From NCBI GenBank assembly GCA_051884615.1, contig JBJEVT010000038.1:33383-97382 (forward strand): a stretch of DNA of 64,000 nt, given 5' to 3'. Within the stretch, counting starts at the first letter, position 1. Every line of letters starts with the position of its first letter. Position numbers and translations under genes: made by a program. The notes under the pieces are model-generated. The model did not search any database, had not been told where the DNA came from, and worked only from the letters and a program-made list of their open reading frames with translations. Positions 15,573 through 23,829 of this stretch are shown here, one piece after another. The stretch is from UBA1724 sp051884615. GTDB taxonomy: Bacteria > Verrucomicrobiota > Lentisphaeria > Oligosphaerales > Oligosphaeraceae.

Positions 15573-16658
15573 CTACTCTGGCGGGTGTGCCCCCAGCTGG
15601 ATGAGGAGAATCAGGGTGACCATGGCCAGCATCTGCGCCAGGATGAGGAAGGCGGCCATGGGGGGAGTCCACAGGAGGGAGAGAGCCCCCGTGCCGGCCA
15701 GGAGGGAGAGAAGCCAGATGGCCAGGACCGCCTGGAGCCGGGAGAGGCCCAGGGCCACGAAGCGGTGGGAGAGGTGCCGGTTGTCCCCCACATAGATGGG
15801 CTTGTGGAGGCGCAGGCGGATCATCACCACGGTGATGGCGTCCAGCAGGGGGACGGCAAGCACCAGGAGGGGGATGGTGAGCGCCAGGAGGCTGGGGGTG
15901 TTTTCGGGATGGTAGAAGGTGGTCAGGATGCAGGAGACCGCCAGGAGATAGCCCAGGAGATGGCTTCCGCAGTCTCCCATGAAGACCTTGGCTTTGGGGA
16001 AGTTGTGGAAGAGGAAGCCCAGGGCGACGCCCCCGGAGAGGGCGTTGAGCGCCCCCACGAAGAGCTGCCCCCGCAGGGCCGCGATGGCGAAGAGGAAGGC
16101 GAAGGCGATGACGGCAACGCCGCCCGCCAGCCCGTTCATGTTGTCGAAGAAGTTCATGGCGTTGACCACGGTGGCGATCCAGAGGGCGGTGAGGAGCCAG
16201 GAGAGCCAGAGGGGCACCACCCCCACCAGGATGCGGGGACCCAGGAGGGCGGTGAGGAGGGCGGTTCCCAGCTGCACCGCCAGCTTCGCCTTCGCGGAGA
16301 GCCGCGCCCGGTCGTCCCGGTAGCCCATGAGCGCCAGGACCAGGGCGCAGAAGGCCACGGTGGCAAGGGAGGGAAGGGCGGCGCGGAGCCCCTGGAGGGG
16401 AGTCGCCAGGGCGGGGGGAAGGCAGGGCGCCAGGAGGACGGCCCCCAGGAGCCCCAGCCCCAGCAGGGGGAACCAGACCAGCGCCATGGCGACGCCGCCC
16501 ACCACCGGGGTGGCCTGGGCGTGGTTCTTGTGCCCTTCGCTGCAGGGGCGGTCCATCAGCCCGCGGCGCAGGGCGACCCTGCGGCACAGGGGCATCAGGA
16601 CGGCCGTCAGGAGGGTGGCGGCGCCCCAGAGAAGGAGTTGGAGAAGAATCCAGGTCAT
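15573..16658 (-). CDS. MraY/WecA-family undecaprenyl-phosphate glycosyl-1-phosphate transferase
   Basis: 361 residues, about 10-11 membrane segments. Transfers a sugar-1-phosphate (probably GlcNAc-1-P) to undecaprenyl phosphate at the inner membrane, the first step of a surface polysaccharide. Motifs: NHAQATPVVGGVAM, GYRDDRARLSAKAK (the DD pair), NAMNFFDNMNGLAGG, VFMGDCGSHLLGY and GDNRHLSHR (the HxxxHR loop separating WecA/TagO from MraY). Its ATG abuts the cmk stop (TAAATG), indicating translational coupling. WecA-like identity is preferred over MraY; the exact sugar cannot be read. Confidence 0.88.
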   Translation of the reverse strand: MTWILLQLLLWGAATLLTAVLMPLCRRVALRRGLMDRPCSEGHKNHAQATPVVGGVAMALVWFPLLGLGLLGAVLLAPCLPPALATPLQGLRAALPSLATVAFCALVLALMGYRDDRARLSAKAKLAVQLGTALLTALLGPRILVGVVPLWLSWLLTALWIATVVNAMNFFDNMNGLAGGVAVIAFAFLFAIAALRGQLFVGALNALSGGVALGFLFHNFPKAKVFMGDCGSHLLGYLLAVSCILTTFYHPENTPSLLALTIPLLVLAVPLLDAITVVMIRLRLHKPIYVGDNRHLSHRFVALGLSRLQAVLAIWLLSLLAGTGALSLLWTPPMAAFLILAQMLAMVTLILLIQLGAHPPE

Positions 16659-17342
16659 TTAGGAGCCTTGGCGTACCAGGCCGGCCAGCTTGTCCGCCAC
16701 CTGGTCGGGGGTCATGCCGTCGGTTTGGATGAGGACGGCGTCCTCCGCGGGGCGGAGGGGGGCGGTTTTCCGGGTGGAGTCCAGTTCATCCCGCCGGGCG
16801 ATGTCCGCCGCCACGGATTCCAGGGTCGCCCCCTGGGGCACCTCCCCCTTCTGGGCGAGGCGTCTCCGCGCCCGCTCCAGGGGCGTGGCGGTGACGAAGA
16901 ACTTGAATTTCGCCTGGGGGAAGATGACGGTTCCGATGTCCCGTCCCTCCATGATGACGATGCCCAGATTCCGGCAGTCCCGCTGGACTTGGAGGAGCCA
17001 CTCCCGGAGGGCGGGGATTTTTGCCACATGGCTGACCACGGCGGCCACCCTGGGGGCATGGAGTTCCGGGAGATTCACCTCCCTGCCGTCCAGGAAGAGG
17101 ACGGGGGCGCCCTCCTTGAGCTGATAGGCGAGGGTGGTGTCCTGGAGCATCTCCACCACCTGGTCCGGCTGGGTTTCGGGCTGCAGATTCCGGGAGAGTG
17201 CCTTCCAGGAGAGTGCCCGGTAGAGGTCTCCGGTGCTCAGATAGTGTCCCCCCAGGCGTTGTGCCAGCAGTTTTGCCACCGTGCTTTTTCCGGAGGCGGC
17301 GGGGCCGTCGATGGCGATTTGGAAGGAGGGGAGGGAATCCAT
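16659..17342 (-). CDS. cmk: (d)CMP kinase
   Basis: 227 residues. Phosphorylates CMP and dCMP. P-loop DGPAASGKSTVAK at residues 11-23, GDLYRALSWKAL, a CMP-binding insert, IVIMEGRDIGTVIFP, ARRRLAQKGE lid and AARRDELDSTRKTAPLRPAEDAV-like segment near 190-210. The stop is directly followed by the ATG of the WecA-like gene and the start is 4 nt after the rseP-like stop, so all three are probably one transcript. Confidence 0.95.
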   Translation of the reverse strand: MDSLPSFQIAIDGPAASGKSTVAKLLAQRLGGHYLSTGDLYRALSWKALSRNLQPETQPDQVVEMLQDTTLAYQLKEGAPVLFLDGREVNLPELHAPRVAAVVSHVAKIPALREWLLQVQRDCRNLGIVIMEGRDIGTVIFPQAKFKFFVTATPLERARRRLAQKGEVPQGATLESVAADIARRDELDSTRKTAPLRPAEDAVLIQTDGMTPDQVADKLAGLVRQGS

Positions 17343-17346
17343 GGAC

Positions 17347-19323
17347 TCAGGGGGTTTCGGGGGCGGCGGGGGCTTCCTCCGGGGCGGCGGTGGGCTCTTC
17401 GGCGGGGGTGGCCTGTTTTTTCTCCTGCCTCTGGACTTTGGTGCCCTGGCGGGAGTACCGGAGGATGCGCCGTCCGTCGAAGAGGGTGATGTAGAGCATC
17501 ATGAGGATCAGGAGGACGGCGAAGGTGTTGTAGACGTATTTGAAGAAGGTGGCGGGGATGCGTCTGCGGGTGACGGCCTCCACGGCGGCGAAGAGGATGT
17601 GTCCCCCGTCCAGCACGGGGAGGGGGAGGAGATTCATGAAAGCCAGGGAGAAGGAGATGAGGATGATGAAGGAGAAGCCGCCCCGGTATCCCTCGTATTT
17701 CAGCTTGTACCACAGGGCCTGGATGATGCCCAGGGGGCCGCTCATGTGCCGGATGCCCACCTGGGCGGAGGGGGTCTGGCGGGGCTTGCCCGTGATGGCG
17801 CTCTTGGCGCGGGAGGTGAGGGGGGCGAAGAGGAGTCCCAGGGTGCGGGTGGTGGTGTTCAGGACCTCCGTGAACTGGGTCCAGGGGGTGACGTGCTGGA
17901 TGGAGCGGGGCAGTTCGCTGGTGAGCACCACGCCCAGCAGGGGGACTCCGGGGCGCTCCGGGAGGAAATAGGGGGTGAGGATGGCTTGGCGCTCCTTCTT
18001 GTCCCGGACGTAGGTCACCTCCAGGGGAATGGCGCCGCTCTCCCGGACGAATTTCTGGAAATCGGTGATTTCCCGCACCACCAGGGTGTCCGGCTGGGTG
18101 GTGGCGCCCTCCGCCGGGGCGAGGCGTTTCAGGGAGAGGATCTGGTCGCCCTGGCGCAGTCCCGCCTTGGCGGCGGGGGAGTCGGGGGAGCATCCGTACA
18201 CCAGGACATGGAAGGCGAAGCCCAGGGTCTCCGGGGTGGGCTGGCTCTGGTCCTCCAGGGAGAGGGTCGCGGGCGGCAGCGCCGCGCCGTTCCGGGCGGC
18301 CTCCACCTCCAGGGTGGCGGCGCCTTCCGGGAGCTCCTGCAGCAGTTTTTCCAGCTCCATGGGGGAGCGGAGGTTGGTGTGGTTCAGGGAGAGCAGCTGG
18401 TCTCCTCCCTGGAGCCCGGCCTTCTCCGCAGGGGAGCCCGGGCGGATCTCCGCGACATGGACGGGATTGAGGACCTCCATGAAGGGGAAGGCCAGCTCCT
18501 CCCGGTCCGGATTCCTCGCGGGAACGTAGGAGAACGCCAGGGGCTCGCCCTGGCGGACCACCTTCAGACTCACCTGGCCCCGGTTGCCGTACACATACTC
18601 CTTCTGGAAATCCTCGGCGCCTCCCTGGAAGGAGGAACCGTTGACCTCCAGAATCCGGTCGCCGGGACGCACCCCCGCCTCCCATTCCGGATTCTTCTCC
18701 GGCGTGAAGGTGACTTCACGGGACTCCTGCGCGCCCGGCTCCAGAATGGTCAGCGTGAGCTCCTGGGGCACCGCGTCCCGGGTGCCCAGGCGATGGCAGA
18801 AGGCCTCCCAGGACAAGGGGGGGGAGTCCTGGACGGGGATGTGGTCGACGGAGAGCAGCTGGCTGTCCCGGGAGAAGGGGGCGGCGTGGGGGAGATAGGC
18901 GGGCAGGGAGCCCACCACGACGGAGGTGGAGGGGACGGGGCGCCAGAGTCCCGCCGCCCACATGATGGTGGCCAGCAGGAAGCCGAAGAGGACGTTGAAG
19001 AGGGGGCCGGCGAAGGCCGTCCATGCCCGGGCGCCCGGGGTGGCGTGGGGCAGGGGTTTGTTGTCGGAGGACTGGGGGGTGTCGGTGGGGTCCAGCTGGG
19101 GCAGGGAGACGAAGCCGCCGAAGGGGAGCCAGCTGATGACATATTCCACGCCCCGGTAGGTGAAGCCCCAGAGCTTGGGGCCCATGCCCACGGAGAATTT
19201 CTCCACATGGAGTCCTTTCCAAAGCGCCACCAGGAGATGGCCGAACTCGTGGATGAAGACACAGAACCCGAAGAAGAATACGATGAAGAGGATCTTCAGG
19301 ATGACGGAGAGGAAAGCGGGCAT
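17347..19323 (-). CDS. rseP: RseP/site-2-protease-like zinc metalloprotease with multiple PDZ domains
   Basis: 658 residues, well above E. coli RseP (~450). Intramembrane protease that in other bacteria cleaves anti-sigma factors. The first helix carries HEFGH (H25-H29) with Glu26 as catalyst; LPVLDGGH near residue 580 supplies the third zinc ligand. Between them are three PDZ-like segments, each with a recognisable core: GVRPGDRILEVNG, GSPAEKAGLQGGDQLLSL and SPAAKAGLRQGDQILSL. The last ~30 residues are Ala/Pro/Glu-rich. The frame is open upstream, but MPAFLSVILKILFIVF fits the family. Four nt separate it from cmk. Confidence 0.92.
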   Translation of the reverse strand: MPAFLSVILKILFIVFFFGFCVFIHEFGHLLVALWKGLHVEKFSVGMGPKLWGFTYRGVEYVISWLPFGGFVSLPQLDPTDTPQSSDNKPLPHATPGARAWTAFAGPLFNVLFGFLLATIMWAAGLWRPVPSTSVVVGSLPAYLPHAAPFSRDSQLLSVDHIPVQDSPPLSWEAFCHRLGTRDAVPQELTLTILEPGAQESREVTFTPEKNPEWEAGVRPGDRILEVNGSSFQGGAEDFQKEYVYGNRGQVSLKVVRQGEPLAFSYVPARNPDREELAFPFMEVLNPVHVAEIRPGSPAEKAGLQGGDQLLSLNHTNLRSPMELEKLLQELPEGAATLEVEAARNGAALPPATLSLEDQSQPTPETLGFAFHVLVYGCSPDSPAAKAGLRQGDQILSLKRLAPAEGATTQPDTLVVREITDFQKFVRESGAIPLEVTYVRDKKERQAILTPYFLPERPGVPLLGVVLTSELPRSIQHVTPWTQFTEVLNTTTRTLGLLFAPLTSRAKSAITGKPRQTPSAQVGIRHMSGPLGIIQALWYKLKYEGYRGGFSFIILISFSLAFMNLLPLPVLDGGHILFAAVEAVTRRRIPATFFKYVYNTFAVLLILMMLYITLFDGRRILRYSRQGTKVQRQEKKQATPAEEPTAAPEEAPAAPETP

Positions 19324-19384
19324 GGGAAGTCCAGAGCGGCGTCGTGAGAATGGGAGTAATATACCGTTTGCCCCCTGGGCCGCC

Positions 19385-20368
19385 CTAGGGGGCAAGGGGG
19401 GATCGGGGATCGCGGGCGGGGGCGTTCCGCAGCTTTTCCAGGAGTTCCTGGAAGTCCTGCCAGGTGGAGATGCGGACCACCTGGGCGCGGAGTTCCCGGG
19501 GGAAGCCGTGGCCGCAGACATAGCCGGAGACCACCTTGCGTCCCAGGATCATGGCGCCGCGTTCGCCGTATTCCCTGACCATCTCCGACAGCTGGAGTTC
19601 CATGACCTGCAGCCGCTCCTCCCGGGGAATCTCCCGGCGCTCCCCCTGGAGAATCTCCTGGAAGAGCCAGGGATTGCCCAGGCAGCCCCGGGCCACCATC
19701 ACCCTCTGGCATCCGGTCTCCCGCGCCAGGCGCCGGGCGTCCTCCCCCGTGAAAATCCCCCCGTTGGCCACCACGGGAACCGGCAGGCTCTCCCGGAGGG
19801 CGCGGATGACGGGGGCGTGGACGGGGCCGGAATAGACCCGGCGCGCCAGACGGCCGTGGATGGTGACGCCCTGGACGCCCAGGGAGACCAGCATGCGGGC
19901 CACCTCCAGGGTGGGGGCGGGGTCCTCCTCGTCCAGGATGCGCATCTTCACGGTGAGGGTGCCGGGCCATTCCTGACGGATGACCTGGAGACACTCCCGT
20001 GCCAGGGCGGTCTCCCGCATCAGCGCCGCCCCCGCCTTCCGCTTCAACACCTTCTGGACGGGGCAGCCCATGTTGAAGTCCAGCACGTCGAAGTGCCAGG
20101 GACCCTCCCGGAGAATCCGGGTGGCTTTCCGCAAATCCTCGGGAATGCTCCCCAGAAGCTGGACCTGGAGATATTCCTCCTCCTCTCCCCGCCGCAGGAT
20201 GGACTCGCTGTCCGGGTTGCCGTGGACCAGGGCGCCGGAGTCGATGAGGGCGGTGGTGCCCAGCCGGAGGCCGTAGAGGCGGCAGACTCTGCGGAAAGGC
20301 AGGTCGGTGTAGCCGGCCATGGGGGCCAGCATGGGGAGGATGGACGGGGCGTCGGGGGAATCGGGCAT
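19385..20368 (-). CDS. dus: tRNA-dihydrouridine synthase
   Basis: 327 residues from the chosen ATG. FMN enzyme reducing uridines in the tRNA D-loop. Features: MLAPMAGYTDLPFRRVCR near the N-terminus, VQLLGS, FDVLDFNMGCPVQKV (the catalytic Cys, usually GCPxxxV), KMRI, VTIHGRLARRVYSG, VVANGGIFTGEDAR and VMVARGCLGNPWLF. An ATG 39 nt further upstream is also open; no ribosome site favours either. Subfamily (DusA/B/C) is not decided from sequence. The spacer to the rseP-like gene is 61 nt. Confidence 0.92.
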   Translation of the reverse strand: MPDSPDAPSILPMLAPMAGYTDLPFRRVCRLYGLRLGTTALIDSGALVHGNPDSESILRRGEEEEYLQVQLLGSIPEDLRKATRILREGPWHFDVLDFNMGCPVQKVLKRKAGAALMRETALARECLQVIRQEWPGTLTVKMRILDEEDPAPTLEVARMLVSLGVQGVTIHGRLARRVYSGPVHAPVIRALRESLPVPVVANGGIFTGEDARRLARETGCQRVMVARGCLGNPWLFQEILQGERREIPREERLQVMELQLSEMVREYGERGAMILGRKVVSGYVCGHGFPRELRAQVVRISTWQDFQELLEKLRNAPARDPRSPLAP

Positions 20369-20457
20369 GGGAAAACGGGAAACGCCGCCCGGGGGGGATG
20401 GGGGCATCCCGGCACGGACGGCGCATGGCTGCCCAGGGGCGTGGGCGCGGGGGAAGG

Positions 20458-22455
20458 CTAGCCCTTCAGGTAGTCGGCCACGGCGGCGGTCACCTTTTCG
20501 GGGGTGAAGCCGTATTTGTCCGCCAGCACCTTGTAGGGAGCGGATTCGCCGAAGTGATCCAGGCCGATGACCAGACCCTGGTCACCCACGTACTTGGACC
20601 AGCCCATGGTGCAGGCGGCCTCCACCGCCACGCGCTTGCGGCAGGCGGCGGGCAGCACGCTCTCCTTGTATTCGGCGCTCTGGGCGTCGAAGAGGTCCCA
20701 GGAGGGCATGGAGACCACCCGGAGCTTCACGCCCTGGGCGCGGAGGGCCTGGGCGGCGGCGCAGCAGGCGGCCAGCTCGCTGCCGGAGCCGATGAGGATC
20801 GCCTGGAAGTCGGCGTCGTCGGAGACCACATAGGCGCCCTTGTCCACCGCCATCTTCTCCACCACGTCCTGGGGCAGGTTGGGGAGGGCCTGGCGGGTGA
20901 GGGAGAGGATGACGGGATGGTCGGCGCGGAGGGCGTAGGCCCACGCCAGGGCCACCTCGTGGGATTCGGCGGGGCGCAGCAGGGTGACGCCGGGCAGTCC
21001 CCGGAACATGGCCAGCTGCTCGATGGGCTCGTGGGTGGCGCCGTCCTCGCCCACGGCGTAGGAGTCGTGGGTGAAGACGTAGACCTGGTGGAGCTTCTGG
21101 ATGGCGGCCAGCCGGATGGCGGGCTTCATGTAGTCGGAGAAGACCATGAAGGTGGCGCTGTAGGGCAGGGCGTAGGTGAGGGCGAGGCCGTTGCAGACCA
21201 GGCCCATGGCCAGCTCGCGGACGCCGAAGTGGAAGTTGCGGCCCGCCCGGTCGGTGGCGGAGAAGTCGCCGGCTTCCTTCATGTAGGTGTTGTTGGAGGG
21301 CGCCAGGTCGGCGGAGCCGCCCACCACGGCGGGCACCAGCTTGGAGATGGCCTGGAGCATGGCGCCGGAGGAGGCCCGGGAGGCCACGTCCTTCTGGGGC
21401 ACGGCGGCCAGGAGCTGCTGCTCCAGGTCGGCGGGCATGGTCTTGTTCAGGATGGCCTCCAGGAGCGCCTTCCCCTCGGGGCAGCTCTCCTGCCACGCCT
21501 GGAACGCCTGGTCCCACTGGGCGGCTTCCGCCTGCTTCTCGGCGACCCGCGCCTGGCAGAACTCCCGGACTTCCTGGGGCACGAAGAAGGATTCCTCGGG
21601 GGGGAAGCCCAGGGCGGCCTTGGTGGCTTTCAGCTCGTCTTCGCCCAGGGGGGCGCCATGGCTCTTGGAGGTGCCGGCCAGATTTGGGGCGCCGTAGCCG
21701 ATGGTGGTGGTGCCGATGATGATGGTGGGCTTGTCCTTGCAGGCCTTGGCGAGGGTGAGGGCGGCGTCGATCTGGCGGGGGCACTGGCCGTTGATTTTCA
21801 GCACATTCCAGCCGTAGGCGGCGAAGCGGGCGCCCACGTCCTCGCTCATGGCCAGGGAGGTGCTGCCCTCGATGGTGATCTTGTTGTCGTCGTAGAAGAG
21901 GATCAGGTTGTCCAGCTTCAGATGGCCGGCCAGGGAGCAAGCCTCGTGGCTGGTGCCTTCCATGATGCAGCCGTCGCCGGAGAGTACATAGACCCGCTGG
22001 TCCTTGAAGAGCTCCCGGGGGGCGCCGATGCGGGCGGCCAGCTGCTTCAGGCCGATGGCCATGCCCACGGCGGAGGCCAGGCCGGAGGCCAGGGGGCCGG
22101 TGGTGACTTCCACGCCGGCGGTGTGTCCGTGCTCGGGATGGCCGGGGGTCTTGCTGCCCAGCTGCCGGAAGCTCTTCAGGTCGTCCAGGGAGAGGGGATA
22201 GCCGAAGAGGTGGAGGAGGGAGTAGAGGAGCATGGAGCCGTGTCCCGCGGAGAGGACGAAGCGGTCCCGTCCCAGCCAGTCGGGGCGCTGGGGGTCGAAG
22301 CGGAGGAACTTGCTCCACAGGGTGAAGGCGTAGTCGGAGCTTCCCATGGGCATGCCGGGGTGGCCGGAGTTGGCCTTCTGGACGCCATCCGCGGCGAGAA
22401 GACGGACGGTGTTGATGGCTTTTTTGACGATTTCCTTGTGCTTGCAGCAGCCCAT
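20458..22455 (-). CDS. tkt: transketolase
   Basis: 665 residues, full length. Thiamine-pyrophosphate enzyme of the pentose phosphate pathway; the thi operon a few kb away makes its cofactor. Motifs: NSGHPGMPMG, HGSMLLYSLLHLFGY, GPLASGLASAVGMAIG, the TPP motif GDGCIMEG through FYDDNKITIEG, then EDGATHEPIEQLA and VSMPSWDLFDAQ in the C-terminal part. The frame is open upstream, but MGCCKHKEIVKKAINTVR begins at a typical position and AAGGAG lies 12 nt before it. Confidence 0.96.
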   Translation of the reverse strand: MGCCKHKEIVKKAINTVRLLAADGVQKANSGHPGMPMGSSDYAFTLWSKFLRFDPQRPDWLGRDRFVLSAGHGSMLLYSLLHLFGYPLSLDDLKSFRQLGSKTPGHPEHGHTAGVEVTTGPLASGLASAVGMAIGLKQLAARIGAPRELFKDQRVYVLSGDGCIMEGTSHEACSLAGHLKLDNLILFYDDNKITIEGSTSLAMSEDVGARFAAYGWNVLKINGQCPRQIDAALTLAKACKDKPTIIIGTTTIGYGAPNLAGTSKSHGAPLGEDELKATKAALGFPPEESFFVPQEVREFCQARVAEKQAEAAQWDQAFQAWQESCPEGKALLEAILNKTMPADLEQQLLAAVPQKDVASRASSGAMLQAISKLVPAVVGGSADLAPSNNTYMKEAGDFSATDRAGRNFHFGVRELAMGLVCNGLALTYALPYSATFMVFSDYMKPAIRLAAIQKLHQVYVFTHDSYAVGEDGATHEPIEQLAMFRGLPGVTLLRPAESHEVALAWAYALRADHPVILSLTRQALPNLPQDVVEKMAVDKGAYVVSDDADFQAILIGSGSELAACCAAAQALRAQGVKLRVVSMPSWDLFDAQSAEYKESVLPAACRKRVAVEAACTMGWSKYVGDQGLVIGLDHFGESAPYKVLADKYGFTPEKVTAAVADYLKG

Positions 22456-22571
22456 GGTGGAGACGCTCCTTTCAGGTTGGGATTGGGGTGGGGTGTGAAC
22501 GGAAGGCGGGAAGGCGGGAAGGCGGGAATGTCCCCGCACGGCGGGCGGGGGCGCGGGGTTGAATTTCAGGG

Positions 22572-23727
22572 TCAGAGAGGGGTGTCCGCGGAGGGGTCGG
22601 CGCCGTCGCGGAAGGCGTTCTTTCCGGGGGAGCCCATGCGGAGGTAGGCGTTGATGAAGGGGTCCAGGTCGCCGTCCAGCACGGCGGCCACGTTGGAGGT
22701 TTCGTATCCGGTGCGCAGGTCCTTCACCATCTGGTAGGGCTGCAGCACATAGGAGCGGATCTGGTTCCCCCAGGCGTTGTCCCCCTTCTCCGCATCCGCC
22801 TGCTGGATGGCGGCGGTGCGCTTGTCCTCCTCGATCTGGTAGAGGCGGGCTTTCAGCAGCTGCATGGCGATCTCCCGGTTCTGGTGCTGGGAGCGCTCGG
22901 ACTGGGAGGCCACCACGATGCCCGTGGGCAGGTGGGTGAGGCGCACGGCGGAGGAGGTCTTGTTGATGTGCTGGCCTCCCGCGCCGGAGGAGTGGTAGGT
23001 GTCCACCCGGAGGTCCTTCTCGTTCACCACGATGTCGATGGTGTCGTCGATCTGGGGGAGGACGTCCACGCTGCAGAAGGAGGTGTGGCGGCGCTTGTTG
23101 GCGTCGAAGGGGGAGATCCGCACCAGGCGGTGGACCCCCTTCTCGCATTTCAGGTATCCGTAGGCGAACTCCCCGGTGACGGTCATGGTCATGACCTTGA
23201 TGCCGGCTTCCTCCCCCAGCTGCATGTCGTTGACCAGGAAGCCGAACCCCCGCTTGTCAAACCAGTGGAGATACATGCGCTCCAGCATGCCGCACCAGTC
23301 GCAGGATTCGGTGCCGCCGGCGCCCGCCCGGATGGTGATGATGGCGTTGCGGGAATCCATCTTCCCGGAGAGGAAGCTGACCATCTCCAGGCGTTCCAGG
23401 GCGGCGTCCAGTTCGGCGGCGGCCTGGTCGGCCTCCTGGTAGAGCGGGGAGGCGTCCCCCTCCTCGGCGGCCAATTCCGCCAGGGTGGCAAGGTCCTCGG
23501 ACTGGGAGACCAGCCGCTGGAAGGGCTCCAGGATGTTCTTGAGACGGCTGACCTCGTCCACCACGGGCTGGGATTTCTCCCGGGAGTCCCAGAAGTCGGG
23601 ACGGGTCATGGTTGCTTGAAGCAGATCCAGACGCTCGCGCTTGGACGCGACGTCAAAGATACCCCCTCAAGTGCTCCACGCGCTGGGCGGCGGCGGAGAC
23701 TCTGCTCTGCAATTCCTCTCGGGTCAT
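22572..23727 (-). CDS. prfB: peptide chain release factor 2, with programmed +1 frameshift
   Basis: Recognises UGA/UAA and triggers peptide release. The gene is in two frames: a 24-codon leader from the ATG at 23727 ends at TGA (23655-23653), and the main frame continues from GAC at 23654 after skipping one T, giving about 384 residues. The main part holds the specificity loop SPF (VRISPFDANKRR) and the catalytic GGQ (SGAGGQHINK). Without the shift only an internal ATG at 23609 would start the main frame, losing 39 residues. Tail GADPSADTPL is slightly longer than usual. Confidence 0.95.
23652..23667 (-). promoter_or_regulatory. RF2 programmed frameshift site
   Basis: On the minus strand: AGG GGG TAT CTT TGA C. 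This is the classical RF2 autoregulatory signal: an internal Shine-Dalgarno-like AGGGGG, slippery CTT and UGA-C stop. Low RF2 favours the +1 slip (CUU to UUU) and synthesis of more RF2. Confidence 0.95.
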
Positions 23728-23829
23728 GAAGGGTGAAAAAAGTTCAGGGAAAAACGAAAAACGGGCCGGCGGGGGGAACACACCGCCCCCTCCCGGGGAA
23801 GGACGCCCCGCCGGCCGCCGCCGAAGCGG

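Noticed and set aside
23653..23727. prfB leader as a separate short peptide or a pseudogene break
   Set aside because: The AGG GGG TAT CTT TGA C context is the known RF2 recoding site and the sequence continues correctly in the +1 frame.
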